A stretch of 64,000 bases of DNA from Dyella humicola (GCF_026283945.1 NZ_JAPDPC010000003.1:248001-312000), one strand, 5' to 3'; counted from the stretch's first letter, positions 44,171 to 53,402 are shown. The notes: a model not told the origin generated them from the letters alone. A program made the numbers and translations.

Positions 44171-44197
44171 CCAAGCCCCTCATGATGAGGGGCTTGG
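44171..44197. terminator. Bidirectional terminator, long palindrome
   Basis: CCAAGCCCCTCAT (44171-44183) and its exact complement (44185-44197) flank a single G. The palindrome lies between the convergent MipA and hydrolase genes, 45 bp after the MipA stop. Confidence 0.85.
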
Positions 44198-44222
44198 CGT
44201 ATGGGAAACGCTCAGCCTTTGC

Positions 44223-45800
44223 CTACCACGGTATCTGGGCGCCGTTGCTATCGATATCGCTGGATTCCTCGAACTCTTTTTCCATGGCTTCGCGCTCGGC
44301 ATCGGACGGCGGCTTTTCGCTGGCGGTTTCCCCGTGCGATGGCGGCGGCGCCGGGTTGGCGATCAGCTCGCGCACGCGGTCAAGCACATAAGCGAAGAAC
44401 GGGTTCGATGCCATGCGCATCATCGCGTCGATATTCAGTACGAGCGCACCGCGTTCGCCGCGTGGCGCCTGCGTGCCCAGATGCGTGCCATAGAACTCAT
44501 CGGGGTTGGGCGTGGTTCCATAGAGCGAGTCGTCAAGTGGAAATGGTAGCGATACGTGCGACATGGAAAACACGCCCGGTGGATAGTGCAGCGACAAGGG
44601 GCGCGTGTGCGATTCGGTGGAATGCGCCTCGATGGTGGTCTCCACGATGGCATCGTCCGGCGGCACGCTTCCCAGTACGGTGATGCGGAAGCGCTGCGGC
44701 CCCGTGGGCAGTACGCGGCTGAGCGCCCTTGATGACGCGGGACGCATGAGTACATCGAACGCATGGTCGCGATTCACATCGAACAACACGATCTCACTGC
44801 CGTTGTCCGGCAGTAGCGCGTAGAGGGAGCGCATCACCGCGGCCGTGCTTACGGTGAAATCGACCACCGACTGAAAGGTCAGGACGGGCGCGATGTCGCC
44901 AAGCTGATTGCTCTGCCCGAGACGCTGGAGCTGGCTTTGCAGCACATCGGTGAGCAGGTAGGCCTGGCGCGCACCGTTGACCGGGAAGGAGTTGTATTTG
45001 AAGGGATTGAATTCGGGCACCACGTCCAGCCACGAAGCGCGTGCAAAGGCCGGCAACAAGGCGGGTAGTCCGGCAATCCCGGCAAAGCGCGCAAAGCGCG
45101 TAATTCCGATCATCGGTGAGATGAGGATCAGACGATCGGGGCGGGCCAGCTTCGGATCCTCGATGGCATCGAGCGCATATTTCATCGCCAGCGCACCGCC
45201 ATTGGAGAAGCCGACAAGGTGCAACGGTGCATGTGGGTCCGCGTGGCTGCGCGCCTCGCGTACCGCCAGCCGTGTCGCTGCCATCCAATCGGCCCACTTC
45301 ACGTGACTGAGGCCGGCGGGCACGGTGCCATGCCCAGGCAGGCGGATAGCAACGACAAAGAAGCCCTGACTCCGATAAACACGCGCGATGTGACGAAGGC
45401 TGTAGGGCGAATCGGTCAGTCCGTGCAGCAGCACCACGGTGCCCACCGGTGGCCCCTCGGGCGCCATCTGGTAGGAGCGATTCCAGTCCGTGGCAAAGCG
45501 ACCCGGGTAGATGGGCGCGCCGGCGTAGAAACGATTGGTGGCGACCTGGTCGGCAGGCGGAAGCTTGTCCGTGACGTTGCGCTTCACCTCGTCAAAGAGC
45601 GCATTCTCGGCGGCCAGGTAGCCTTTCCAGTCGGTGGCGTCGATCTGTGCCGCCGTCAGCTCATGCGGCTCGAAGGTATGCCATGCGTGCAGCGGAGCGC
45701 CACGCCATGCGTCCCAGGCGCGCATGCCGAGCACGCTGAGGAGGACCACCAGCACCAGGATCACCAGACGCTTGAGTGCCGTAAGTATCGATCGATACAT
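44223..45800 (-). CDS. Membrane-anchored alpha/beta hydrolase
   Basis: Serine hydrolase of 525 residues with an N-terminal TM anchor (ILTALKRLVILVLVVLLSVLG) and an alpha/beta-hydrolase core: VVLLHGLTDSPYSLRHIA, LPGHGTVPAGL, nucleophile Ser in LHLVGFSNGGALA (GFSNG) and FTSV-type strand LTFQSVVDFTV with the Asp region, and a C-terminal NRDHAFDVL-like histidine context. The last 60 residues are acidic and disordered. Lysophospholipase or carboxylesterase-like; substrate unknown. The ATG at 45800 has GGTGG upstream. Confidence 0.88.
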   Translation of the reverse strand: MYRSILTALKRLVILVLVVLLSVLGMRAWDAWRGAPLHAWHTFEPHELTAAQIDATDWKGYLAAENALFDEVKRNVTDKLPPADQVATNRFYAGAPIYPGRFATDWNRSYQMAPEGPPVGTVVLLHGLTDSPYSLRHIARVYRSQGFFVVAIRLPGHGTVPAGLSHVKWADWMAATRLAVREARSHADPHAPLHLVGFSNGGALAMKYALDAIEDPKLARPDRLILISPMIGITRFARFAGIAGLPALLPAFARASWLDVVPEFNPFKYNSFPVNGARQAYLLTDVLQSQLQRLGQSNQLGDIAPVLTFQSVVDFTVSTAAVMRSLYALLPDNGSEIVLFDVNRDHAFDVLMRPASSRALSRVLPTGPQRFRITVLGSVPPDDAIVETTIEAHSTESHTRPLSLHYPPGVFSMSHVSLPFPLDDSLYGTTPNPDEFYGTHLGTQAPRGERGALVLNIDAMMRMASNPFFAYVLDRVRELIANPAPPPSHGETASEKPPSDAEREAMEKEFEESSDIDSNGAQIPW

Positions 45801-46060
45801 CGAACCACCCCACCGGTTTTGGCGCTGAGCCACGCGCTGTCCGAGCGTATCTCAGCGGCATGCGGCGGACAATCGCGCCTTGCTTCGGAACACCTTTGCG
45901 AGGCCTTGCAGCAGCTGGCCTATTTCACAGCCTCCCCACGGATGCATGCCTACGCTCCCTCTGGGACGCGTCATCGGTTGTCATGCGCCTTGGAAAAACC
46001 GCTGGCCTAGCGCGCGATGCAAAGTTGGCGAACGCGGCTTGCGCTGGCATGCATAGCCCG

Positions 46061-46258
46061 TCATTGCGTGCGCAGCTTGCCGTCGCCGATACCCAGGCAC
46101 AGACGCGCCGACCATGCGCGCAACCTCCTGCCGGGTGAAAGCTTGCGACGGTCGCGTTCAACGTCGCGCCGCCGCTTCACCTGTGCCAATCGACGTGTCA
46201 ACTTTGCATCGGTGATATAGCCATGCAGGACCAGCAGGTCGGTCCAGAGCGAGCTCAT
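46061..46258 (-). CDS. Small basic protein, uncharacterised
   Basis: Candidate 65-residue protein MSSLWTDLLVLHGYIT followed by a strongly basic segment (RRLAQVKRRRDVERDRRKL) and a tail. A GGAGG ribosome-binding site lies 5 bp before the ATG, which is the main reason to call it. It starts 56 bp after the GST stop on the same strand, so it could be the end of that transcript. I do not recognise it, and it may be an unconserved frame. Confidence 0.5.
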   Translation of the reverse strand: MSSLWTDLLVLHGYITDAKLTRRLAQVKRRRDVERDRRKLSPGRRLRAWSARLCLGIGDGKLRTQ

Positions 46259-46314
46259 GTGAGCCTCCAGTGCAAGGAAGGGGATGGAAGACGGCTTGCA
46301 GCGTGTCGATGCAG

Positions 46315-46947
46315 TCAATCGACGGTTTCACCTGCCAACGGCGTTGCCAGCATGGACGGGCGTTGTAGGAAGGCGCGATACCACGCCGACAGATGCGGCC
46401 GTCCGCTTTCGAATGCCGGCAGGTCACGAAACGCGAGCCAACTCAGCGCCGTGGCTATGGCGATCGCCCCGATATCAACGATGCTGGTTTCCGCAGCCGA
46501 GCGGCTGGCGTACTCCTGCTCAAGGAAATCGTACGAGGCGACCAGCTTCTCGATCTGCCCGTCGCGCATCGCCGGGTAGCGATAACGCGCCGGTCTGCGC
46601 ACGGTTTCATGGCGCACGCTGATGCCCGCCTCGCACAGGCCTTGCGCCAATGCCTGCAGTTGCAGGCTCCGCCACCGTTGCGTCGGCGCGGCAGGAATCA
46701 TCTTCGGCCCGTCATGCGGGCTGTCGAGGTATTCGCAGATGACGCTCGAGTCGAACAGCGAGGTGCCGTCGTCGCGTACCAGCACGGGAACCTTGCCCAA
46801 CGGGTTCAGCTGAAACACTTCTTCATTTCGCAGGGTTGGGCTGGTCTCGTGGGGAATCACCTCGAGACGATCGGCCAGGCCCACTTCATGGGCCATGACC
46901 AGCACCTTGCGCGCGTACGGGGAGTGCGTCTGATAGAGAAGTTTCAT
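46315..46947 (-). CDS. Glutathione S-transferase family protein
   Basis: GST of 210 residues: thioredoxin-like N-domain (MKLLYQTHSPYARKVLVMAHEVGL, PLGKVPVLVRDDGTSLFDSSVICEYLD, with catalytic Ser9 region and cis-Pro in KVPVL) and an all-helical C-domain ending at the usual SAWYRAFLQRPSM. The start at 46947 gives the family length; the longer frame upstream is antisense to the Lrp gene. It is divergent from an Lrp-type regulator that may control it. Confidence 0.93.
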   Translation of the reverse strand: MKLLYQTHSPYARKVLVMAHEVGLADRLEVIPHETSPTLRNEEVFQLNPLGKVPVLVRDDGTSLFDSSVICEYLDSPHDGPKMIPAAPTQRWRSLQLQALAQGLCEAGISVRHETVRRPARYRYPAMRDGQIEKLVASYDFLEQEYASRSAAETSIVDIGAIAIATALSWLAFRDLPAFESGRPHLSAWYRAFLQRPSMLATPLAGETVD

Positions 46948-47096
46948 GGGGCCTGGTCGTTGGTGGCTGAGACGTCGATCGGCGGCGCCCGAGGGCGAGC
47001 GATGGACAAGCATTTTGTCGAGCTGCCGCGCGGGGAGGCTGCGTATTCGCCTGCCTTGCCGTTGCCTGGGCGCATTTTTTGGCTTATCTATGCAGC

Positions 47097-47567
47097 ATGA
47101 CGGCAAACTATGTGCTGGACGATTTCGATCGCGAGATCCTTCGACGCGTACAGCGGGATGCGCGGGTCACCGGCGAGGACATTGGAGCGGACATCGGTCT
47201 GTCCGCCGCGGCGGTGCAGCGTCGACTCAAGCATCTGCGCAAGCTGGGTGTGATCACGGCCGAAGTCGCGCTGGTGAACCCGGCGGCCGTCGGCCAGGCG
47301 ATGAGCTTCATCGTTGGCGTGGAGCTGGAGCGCGAGCGGGTGGACATGCTCGATGCCTTCCGCGTGGCCGCGCGCGCCGACCCCAATGTGCAGCAGTGCT
47401 ACTACGTCACCGGCGAAGCCGACTTCGTGTTGATCGTCACCGCCAGGGACATGGACGACTTCGAGGTATTTACGCGTCGCCTGTTGTTCGACAACGCGAA
47501 TATCCGCCGATTCACCACCCACGTGGTGATGGCGCGCGACAAGGTAGGGAGCGTGGTGCCCGTCTAG
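47097..47567 (+). CDS. Lrp/AsnC-family regulator
   Basis: Transcription factor of 156 residues with the Lrp winged helix (LDDFDREILRRVQRDARVTGEDIGADIGLSAAAVQRRLKHLRKLGVI) and a RAM ligand-binding domain (QQCYYVTGEADFVLIVTARDMDDFEVFTRRLLF). The ATG at 47097 has no clear Shine-Dalgarno, so it may be leaderless or start at a nearby TTG. It is divergent from the GST gene with 149 bp between starts. Confidence 0.93.
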   Translation: MTANYVLDDFDREILRRVQRDARVTGEDIGADIGLSAAAVQRRLKHLRKLGVITAEVALVNPAAVGQAMSFIVGVELERERVDMLDAFRVAARADPNVQQCYYVTGEADFVLIVTARDMDDFEVFTRRLLFDNANIRRFTTHVVMARDKVGSVVPV

Positions 47568-47617
47568 CCTCACGCGGAACTCAGCAGCTATCCAGCGGCA
47601 GGCATGGCCGTCAGTCC

Positions 47618-48262
47618 TCAGGGCGTGCGCGGCTTTGCCTTGGCGCGCTTCCTGGTGCTTGCGGCGCGAGGCGCATCCTTGGCTGACCATGCGCGGGCGT
47701 CGTTCAACCGCTCTATCCACGACAAGTCATCGACGTACGACAAGAAGTGCTGCAGATACCCGGGTGACAGTTCGCGCATGAGCGCGATCGAGCGGTGTGC
47801 GAGGGCGCCCGAGTTGAGCGGGCCTGCATTCGCGGGTACCGGCTTTAGCGACTGCCGCAGGTGGCCGTCCGTACGCAGCTTGGACCAGATTTTTCGAAAC
47901 GCGTCGAGCGCCGCCAATTCCGGATACGAAGCGGCCAGGGGCGTCCCGCCGCCCGCGGGCAGTTCATCGCCCCGCGTCGCCGAGCAACTGGCCAGGTAAT
48001 CGACGAGTGCGCCAAGCGCTCCAGCAGCGGGCACACAGGACGTGGCCGTGTTGCTCGTCACCGCGTTGGCGAGATCGGCGGCATAGCTGTCCAGCAGCTT
48101 GGACAGTCGGTCGTCCAGCAGGCGTCGCACCTCGCCATCGTGGCTGGCCGCACGCCGCTCCAGCGCCACCATGAAATGGAAGCGTACGGGATCAAGGCGA
48201 TCGGCATGCTGTTCGCGCCACATGTCCAATAGCGTCCCGGCGCGCGCTCCACTATGGCTCAT
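47618..48262 (-). CDS. DUF2894 protein, accessory of a MotAB-like motor operon
   Basis: Soluble protein of 214 residues, last of a four-gene operon. N-terminal Arg/Asp-rich helices, then the DUF2894 block: AALDAFRKIWSKLRTDGHLRQSLKPVPANAGPLNSGALAHRSIALMRELSPGYLQHFLSYVDDLSWIERL (in pieces). A Lys/Arg-rich tail follows (STRKRAKAKPRTP). Its ATG lies 11 bp inside the OmpA-like gene, so translation is coupled. Function unknown; always found with DUF802 and OmpA-like partners as far as I recall. Confidence 0.9.
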   Translation of the reverse strand: MSHSGARAGTLLDMWREQHADRLDPVRFHFMVALERRAASHDGEVRRLLDDRLSKLLDSYAADLANAVTSNTATSCVPAAGALGALVDYLASCSATRGDELPAGGGTPLAASYPELAALDAFRKIWSKLRTDGHLRQSLKPVPANAGPLNSGALAHRSIALMRELSPGYLQHFLSYVDDLSWIERLNDARAWSAKDAPRAASTRKRAKAKPRTP

Positions 48263-48902
48263 GGGCCGTCACGGTGGTCGTCGATGGCTTCGGAATGGGC
48301 GCTATCTCCACGCGGCGGTTCTTGGCCCTGCCCTCGTCATTGGCATTCGAGCCGACCGGCTGTTCGGCACCGAAGGCTGCAGCGAATACCGAGGACGAGG
48401 AGACGCCGTCCGCGATCAAGGCGCGAGTCACGGTCAGCGCGCGCTCGGCCGAAAGCTCCCAGTTGTCGGCGAACTGGCGGTTGCCATCGCGCACTTGCTG
48501 GTCGTCGGTGAAGCCGCTCACCATCAGGATCTCATCGCGCGACTGCAGATAGTTGGAAAGCGGGCCCGCCAGGCTCTTCAGGACCTCACGTCCTTCCGGC
48601 TGAAGCTGATCGGAATTCAGCGCGAACAACACGCTGCCGCGAATACCGATGCGTCCGTTGACCAGGGTCACGCGGCCCGCTGCCAGCGGGCCGGCCAAGG
48701 CCTGTTCCAGGGTCATGCGACGCTGCGCCTCGGCCTGTCGCTGTTTGACCTCTTCATCCAGTCGGCTGGAGAGTTGCAGTTGTACGCCGATCACACCGAC
48801 CAGGATCAGCACGAACGCACCGAGCAGCACCGACATCAAGTCGCCGAACGCGGCCCAGATCGGTGCCGTCGACTCCGCTTCGACGTCAATCTCGTCGTTC
48901 AT
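48252..48902 (-). CDS. OmpA/MotB-like stator protein (ZorB-like)
   Basis: Protein of 216 residues: a short acidic cytoplasmic N-terminus, one TM helix beginning AAFGDLMSVLLGAFVLILVG, and a C-terminal OmpA peptidoglycan-binding domain (MVSGFTDDQQ, NWELSAERALTVTRALIADGV, AAFGAEQPV, RAKNRRVEI). D21 at the start of the TM sits where MotB and ZorB have the proton/Na+-binding Asp. The ATG overlaps the DUF802 stop (ATGA). With DUF802 it makes a complete MotA/MotB-type pair. This is not a plain OmpA porin: there is no beta-barrel. Confidence 0.93.
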   Translation of the reverse strand: MNDEIDVEAESTAPIWAAFGDLMSVLLGAFVLILVGVIGVQLQLSSRLDEEVKQRQAEAQRRMTLEQALAGPLAAGRVTLVNGRIGIRGSVLFALNSDQLQPEGREVLKSLAGPLSNYLQSRDEILMVSGFTDDQQVRDGNRQFADNWELSAERALTVTRALIADGVSSSSVFAAAFGAEQPVGSNANDEGRAKNRRVEIAPIPKPSTTTVTAHEP

Positions 48903-50995
48903 GCCGTTTCGATCTCGGCCGCCGCCCGCTGCCCGGCAAGCTGCTGCAGATCCTCGATAATCTGCTGCTGCGAAAGCATGCTGAGGTCGATGACTTCCCT
49001 GGCCTGCGCCACGTAGTACGCCAGCTGCTCGTCACTGCGCGCGAGCGAGTTGTCCAGCGCGGTGGCAACTTGCTGCAAGCGCTCCATCAACGCTTCGTTT
49101 GACTGGCCGAACAGTTGTACCGCCACGCCGAACGCGTCGCCCAGGCTCGCCACTTCGATGGCACTGCCGGTGACCTGGGCGGCCACCGCGCCAAGCTTGC
49201 CGGTTTCGGCTTCGATATGGTCGGTGAAGCGGGTGCTGACGCGATCCAGCAGATCCGCCGAGGTGGTGACCAGCGCATCGACGGCGGTCCGTTGCTCGGT
49301 CGACGCATGGTTTACCGCATCGAGCAGGGTTTCCACGGTGGCCAGCAGGCGACTGCGTTCATCCAGCATCGCGGTATCGCGAACCATGCTGTCGGAGAGC
49401 TTCTGGCGCAGCTCGGCAATGACCTCGGCCGCCGCCTTGGGCGCTTCGGATGCGGCTTGCACGAGACGGGAAATCTCGCTGATCGTGTCGCTGGCGTGTG
49501 CCTTGGTCTGTGCCGAGATGTCGCGCGAGGTTTGCGCGAGCGTGTCGCAAATCACCTGCTGTTGGCTCGCCGCGTGTTCGCCAGCCTGCTGCCACTGCGC
49601 GCGCAACGCGTCCGTCACCGAGGCGAATGCCGAGGTCCAGCTCGTCAGGCGGCTTTCATCCCGCGATTCGAGTGCCGACTGCAGGTCCGCATGCGATTGC
49701 TGCACGACGCGCACCAGCGATGCCGCATGTTCTTCGAAGGTGCTTGCGGCAACGGCCAGCGCTTGCTGGTTGCGGGATGCCAACGCTTCATTGACACCAT
49801 CCTGCCGCGACAACGCGTGGTTCCACGCGTCCGCCGCGCTGCTCGCGCTAGTGTCGAGTCGCGCCGCCACGCCATCCAACAGACCGGCCGAGCGTTGCTC
49901 GAAGGTCTCGCTGAAGCGCTCCAGCGCGATGCGCAGATCCTGCGCCAGCGCCTCGTTCGATTGCCGCTGCGCGACCAGGGCCTGGTTCCAGATGTCGGCC
50001 ACCGTCGTGGTGCTCGTCGCGAAGCCAGCCGACAACCCGTCGAGTTGCCGCTGCACGGCCTGCGCGACGCTGTCGTGCAGCGCCGCGGTTTCGCGCGCAA
50101 GGCCGGCCATGGTGGACGCCACGACCGGTTGCAGCGCCGCGCTTGCGGCGCGGGCGCTCTCGGCAACGCTGGTCTGCAACGACTGCTCCACCGAGGCGGC
50201 GAGGCGCGTGTAGACGGTCTCGGTGTTGGCATGGAAGGCCGCCTGGCTGGCGGACTGCCGCTCGCTCGCGGCCACGCTGTGTTGCTCGATGGTCGCCATC
50301 ATCGTTTGCAGCCGATCGATCAGCGCAGGCATCGATTCGGTCTGCTGTTGCAGCAGTTTGAACGCCTGCTCGCGCTGATGGCTCTGCGAGAAGCTGCGCA
50401 GGGTGGTGGCGATTTTTACGTCCAGCAGCTGCACGACCTGCAGGCGCTCGCGCCGGCATAGGGCCGACAGCAGCCCGAGCATGGCGGAAGTGGCCACGCC
50501 CGCGATCGACGTGCCAAACGCAAAGCCCAGTCCCTTGACCGGAGCGGCGAGCGAGCCGCGGATCGCCTGCAGGTCCGTCGCGCTTTCCAGCGCGATGCCG
50601 GTGCCTCTGAGCGTCGCCATCATGCCCAGCAAAGTGCCCAGCATGCCCAGCAAGACCAGCAAGCCGACCAGATACGGCGTCAGCGCCGGCGCTGGCAAGG
50701 CTACGCGCTCACCCTCGATGCGTAGACGCACCGCGTTGCGCAGGCTGGGATGCAGGCGCTCAAGCCAGTCACCCAGGCCGGTGGGTGCGGCGGACAAGTC
50801 CGTCACGGCACGCTGCAGCATGGAGGTGGCTTGTCGATAGCGATACAGCTCGACTGCCCCGGCGACGTAGCAGACGCCGATCAAGCCGGCGACGGCCGCT
50901 CCCAGCGGATTGGAGCCGATGTAGCCCGCGCCGATCCAGCACACGGCCGCAAGGCCGACAAAGAACACAGCGAGGTTGAGAAGATTTCTGAACAT
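48899..50995 (-). CDS. DUF802 MotA/ZorA-like membrane protein with long coiled-coil tail
   Basis: Protein of 698 residues. Four TM segments (about 5-25, 30-50, 107-128, 155-180); TM3-TM4 contain GMLGTLLGMMATLRGTGIAL and LAAPVKGLGFAFGTSIAGVATSAMLGLL, the MotA/TolQ/ZorA-type channel core. From about 190 to 620 it is an almost uninterrupted Ala/Gln/Ser-rich helical coiled coil, then the DUF802 end (ALMERLQQVATALDNSLARSDEQLAYYVAQAREVIDLSM). This is the architecture of ZorA of the Zorya defence system. The start at 50995 follows the DUF3348 stop by 10 bp. Confidence 0.92.
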   Translation of the reverse strand: MFRNLLNLAVFFVGLAAVCWIGAGYIGSNPLGAAVAGLIGVCYVAGAVELYRYRQATSMLQRAVTDLSAAPTGLGDWLERLHPSLRNAVRLRIEGERVALPAPALTPYLVGLLVLLGMLGTLLGMMATLRGTGIALESATDLQAIRGSLAAPVKGLGFAFGTSIAGVATSAMLGLLSALCRRERLQVVQLLDVKIATTLRSFSQSHQREQAFKLLQQQTESMPALIDRLQTMMATIEQHSVAASERQSASQAAFHANTETVYTRLAASVEQSLQTSVAESARAASAALQPVVASTMAGLARETAALHDSVAQAVQRQLDGLSAGFATSTTTVADIWNQALVAQRQSNEALAQDLRIALERFSETFEQRSAGLLDGVAARLDTSASSAADAWNHALSRQDGVNEALASRNQQALAVAASTFEEHAASLVRVVQQSHADLQSALESRDESRLTSWTSAFASVTDALRAQWQQAGEHAASQQQVICDTLAQTSRDISAQTKAHASDTISEISRLVQAASEAPKAAAEVIAELRQKLSDSMVRDTAMLDERSRLLATVETLLDAVNHASTEQRTAVDALVTTSADLLDRVSTRFTDHIEAETGKLGAVAAQVTGSAIEVASLGDAFGVAVQLFGQSNEALMERLQQVATALDNSLARSDEQLAYYVAQAREVIDLSMLSQQQIIEDLQQLAGQRAAAEIETA

Positions 50996-51005
50996 GACGA
51001 CCCAG

Positions 51006-51746
51006 TTAGCGGGTGCGAAGCGCTGCAAGCAGGCCTTCGACCGGTTGAAAACGAACATCCAGTTCGGCGAGCAACACGCTCTGCATATCCTTGCGAAACA
51101 CGTCCAGCCATGCGCCTGGCATGGCCACAGGGGTGCCTTCCCATGCGGGTGCGTCGGCCAGAGCCAGCTGCTCGGCCTGACGCAGGCGTTCGAAGTGTTC
51201 CCCGAGTAAAGCGGGCACGCTGGCCAGCAGCGTCTGCTCGCGCGGACTCAGCGCGAGCTCCATCACGGCATCGACTTCCGCCAAGTGAGCCAGCTCGGTC
51301 GATTGTTCGGCGAGCCGGTCCCGCAGACGGCCGCGCAAGCTGCCGGTGGCCGCCTGCATCGCCCGCTGCAGGTGGAGATAGCGCTGGCGAAAGACGGTGT
51401 AATCGACGGCCACGTCGGCGCCGTCTTCGGCGGCGGACGCACGCCGAGTCGCGCGCTTGGCTGAGACGGTCGCTTCCGGCTTACTCGCGATCGCCTCCGC
51501 CAACGACGCGCGGAGGCGCGCGCACTCGTCTTCCTCCGCGCTGCCAACGGTGGGCACCTCGGAAGGCATCGCCGAGGGCACGCCGTCAAGCGCCGTGGAC
51601 AGCGCGAGGGCATGCTTCCAGTCGAGCCACTGGCTCAACCGGTCCGACAGCGATGCGTTCGATTGTTGGGCGTCAACGTCGCTGAGACGAGCAAGTAAGC
51701 GGATGAACGTTGGGCCGCGGACCGTCGTCCGTCGAGGAGCTTGCAC
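51006..51746 (-). CDS. DUF3348 protein, first gene of the motor operon
   Basis: Soluble protein of 246 residues beginning at a GTG. N-terminal TFIRLLARLSDVDAQQSNASLSDRLSQWLDWKHALALSTALDG marks DUF3348; a variable middle is followed by a helical C-half (YTVFRQRYLHLQRAMQAATGSLRGRLRDRL, and LDVFRKDMQSVLLAELDVRFQPVEGLLAAL). No enzyme motif seen. It is upstream of the DUF802 gene by 10 bp, so co-transcription is near certain. Possibly a regulatory or tail-binding subunit of the motor. Confidence 0.89.
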   Translation of the reverse strand: MQAPRRTTVRGPTFIRLLARLSDVDAQQSNASLSDRLSQWLDWKHALALSTALDGVPSAMPSEVPTVGSAEEDECARLRASLAEAIASKPEATVSAKRATRRASAAEDGADVAVDYTVFRQRYLHLQRAMQAATGSLRGRLRDRLAEQSTELAHLAEVDAVMELALSPREQTLLASVPALLGEHFERLRQAEQLALADAPAWEGTPVAMPGAWLDVFRKDMQSVLLAELDVRFQPVEGLLAALRTR

Positions 51747-51854
51747 GATTCTGCTGGCTAAAAAACGACCATTTTACACGCGAATGGGTGGAACCCGCTT
51801 ACGGCCCCCAGGTCAAGCGGCATCGAGCCTGCGCGGGCCCCGCCCATGCTGGCC

Positions 51855-53303
51855 TCAGACCTCGACGTCCTCTTCGCTGCCGTCTTCGAGGGCAGGCAAG
51901 GCATCGCCCAAGAGCTCCTGGGCGGCGTCGCCGGATAGTGTTTCCACGCTGCGCAGCTTGCGTTCGATCGCGCGGGTGCGCTGGCCCGCGCTGTCGATGC
52001 TGTTGCGCACTGTGTCGAGTTGCTTGCGCGTCTTGTCGAGGACGGCGCCGAACTTGCCGAACTCGCTCTTCACCGCACCGAGCAAAGTCCACACTTCGCT
52101 GCTGCGTTTGGCGATGGCAAGCGTGCGGAAGCCCATTTGCAGGCTGTTGAGCAGGGCGGTGAGCGTGGTGGGGCCGGCTACGGTCACGTGGTGATCGCGT
52201 TGCAGTATTTCGAACAAGCCAGGGCGGCGGATGACTTCGGCGTACAGGCCCTCGGTGGGCAGGAACAGCACGGCAAAGTCGGTGGTGTGCGGCGGCGCCA
52301 CGTACTTGCTGCGAATGCGCTTGGCTTCCTCACGCACGCGCGTTTCCAGCGCGCGGCCCGCGATGGTGGCGGCGTCGGCGTCGGCTGCCTCCTGCGCATC
52401 GAGCAGGCGCTGGTAGTCCTCGGTCGGGAATTTCGCATCGATCGGGAGGTATAGCGCCTCCTCATCGCCCGGGCCAGGCATGCGCACGGCGAATTCCACG
52501 CGATCGTTGCTGCCCGGCACAGTGGCGATATTTGATTCGTACTGGTCCGCGGTGAGCATTTGTTCGAGCAGTGCACCGAGCTGCACTTCACCGAGGATGC
52601 CGCGTGTTTTCACATTGGTCAGCACGCGCTTCAGATCGCCCACGCCGGTGGCCAGGTTCTGCATCTCGCCCAGTCCGCGCTGCACCTGTTCCAGTCGTTC
52701 GGAAACGAGGGCGAACGACTGGCCAAGTCGCGTTTCCAACGTGTTCTGCAGCTTTTCGTCCACGGTGGCGCGCATCTGCTCCAGCTTGGCGGCGTTGTCG
52801 TCCTGGATCGCCTGGAGCTTGGTCTCAAGTGTGGCGCGCACCTCGTTGAGGCGCTTCTCGTTGTCCGCGGTGAGCGCGGCGAGTCGCTGTTGCTGCTGCT
52901 CGCCCAGGCGGTTGAGCGTGAGGGTAAGTTCTTCGCGGCTGCGGCGCGCATCCTCGGTCAGCCGCTGTGCCAGCGTTTGCAGGCCGGTATCGGTGCGTTC
53001 GGTGAGCACGTCAAGGCGTTGGCCGAAATGGCCGATGCGCTCCTGCTGCTGCTCGCTCATGCCGCCGAGCTGCTCCTGCAGCAGACCACGGAAGTGACCC
53101 AGCGATTGCGCCAGCTCGCCGCGTCCTGCGCGCTGTTCCTGCGCCAGCGCTTCGCGCAGATGGCGGTTGTCGTCTTTCAGGGCGTCGAGTCGTGCCGTCA
53201 GGCCGCCGTCGCCACGGCCGCGCTGCAGGTTGACGGTTTGCAGCACGATCAGCACCAGCACGGCGATGACGAGGACAATCAACAGGATTTCAGAAGCGGA
53301 CAT
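51855..53303 (-). CDS. rmuC: DNA recombination protein RmuC
   Basis: RmuC of 482 residues: N-terminal TM helix (ILLIVLVIAVLVLIVLQ), a long coiled coil (35-190), then the PD-(D/E)XK-like domain VKTRGILGEVQLGALLEQ, VEFAVRMPGPGDEEALYLPIDAKFPTEDYQRLL, and FLPTEGLYAEV. It limits inversions at short inverted repeats in E. coli. The ATG at 53303 has AGGGAA before it. It lies upstream of the motor operon on the same strand but 109 bp away. Confidence 0.94.
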   Translation of the reverse strand: MSASEILLIVLVIAVLVLIVLQTVNLQRGRGDGGLTARLDALKDDNRHLREALAQEQRAGRGELAQSLGHFRGLLQEQLGGMSEQQQERIGHFGQRLDVLTERTDTGLQTLAQRLTEDARRSREELTLTLNRLGEQQQQRLAALTADNEKRLNEVRATLETKLQAIQDDNAAKLEQMRATVDEKLQNTLETRLGQSFALVSERLEQVQRGLGEMQNLATGVGDLKRVLTNVKTRGILGEVQLGALLEQMLTADQYESNIATVPGSNDRVEFAVRMPGPGDEEALYLPIDAKFPTEDYQRLLDAQEAADADAATIAGRALETRVREEAKRIRSKYVAPPHTTDFAVLFLPTEGLYAEVIRRPGLFEILQRDHHVTVAGPTTLTALLNSLQMGFRTLAIAKRSSEVWTLLGAVKSEFGKFGAVLDKTRKQLDTVRNSIDSAGQRTRAIERKLRSVETLSGDAAQELLGDALPALEDGSEEDVEV

Positions 53304-53402
53304 AACGTTCCCTGGCAGCACTGGCTGGCAAGTGTACGCGCTGGCGTCTCAGAAACCGGGACGTCATGGCAGCGGGCTAGGGGAAACGGTGCTGATCGAC
53401 GC

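Noticed and set aside
49115-50461. Plus-strand frame opposite the coiled-coil gene
   Set aside because: Antisense of repetitive Ala/Gln codons gives Arg/His-rich text without any domain.
47618-51746. Calling the motor operon a complete Zorya system
   Set aside because: No ZorC, ZorD helicase or ZorE nuclease is encoded nearby; only the ZorAB-like part is supported.
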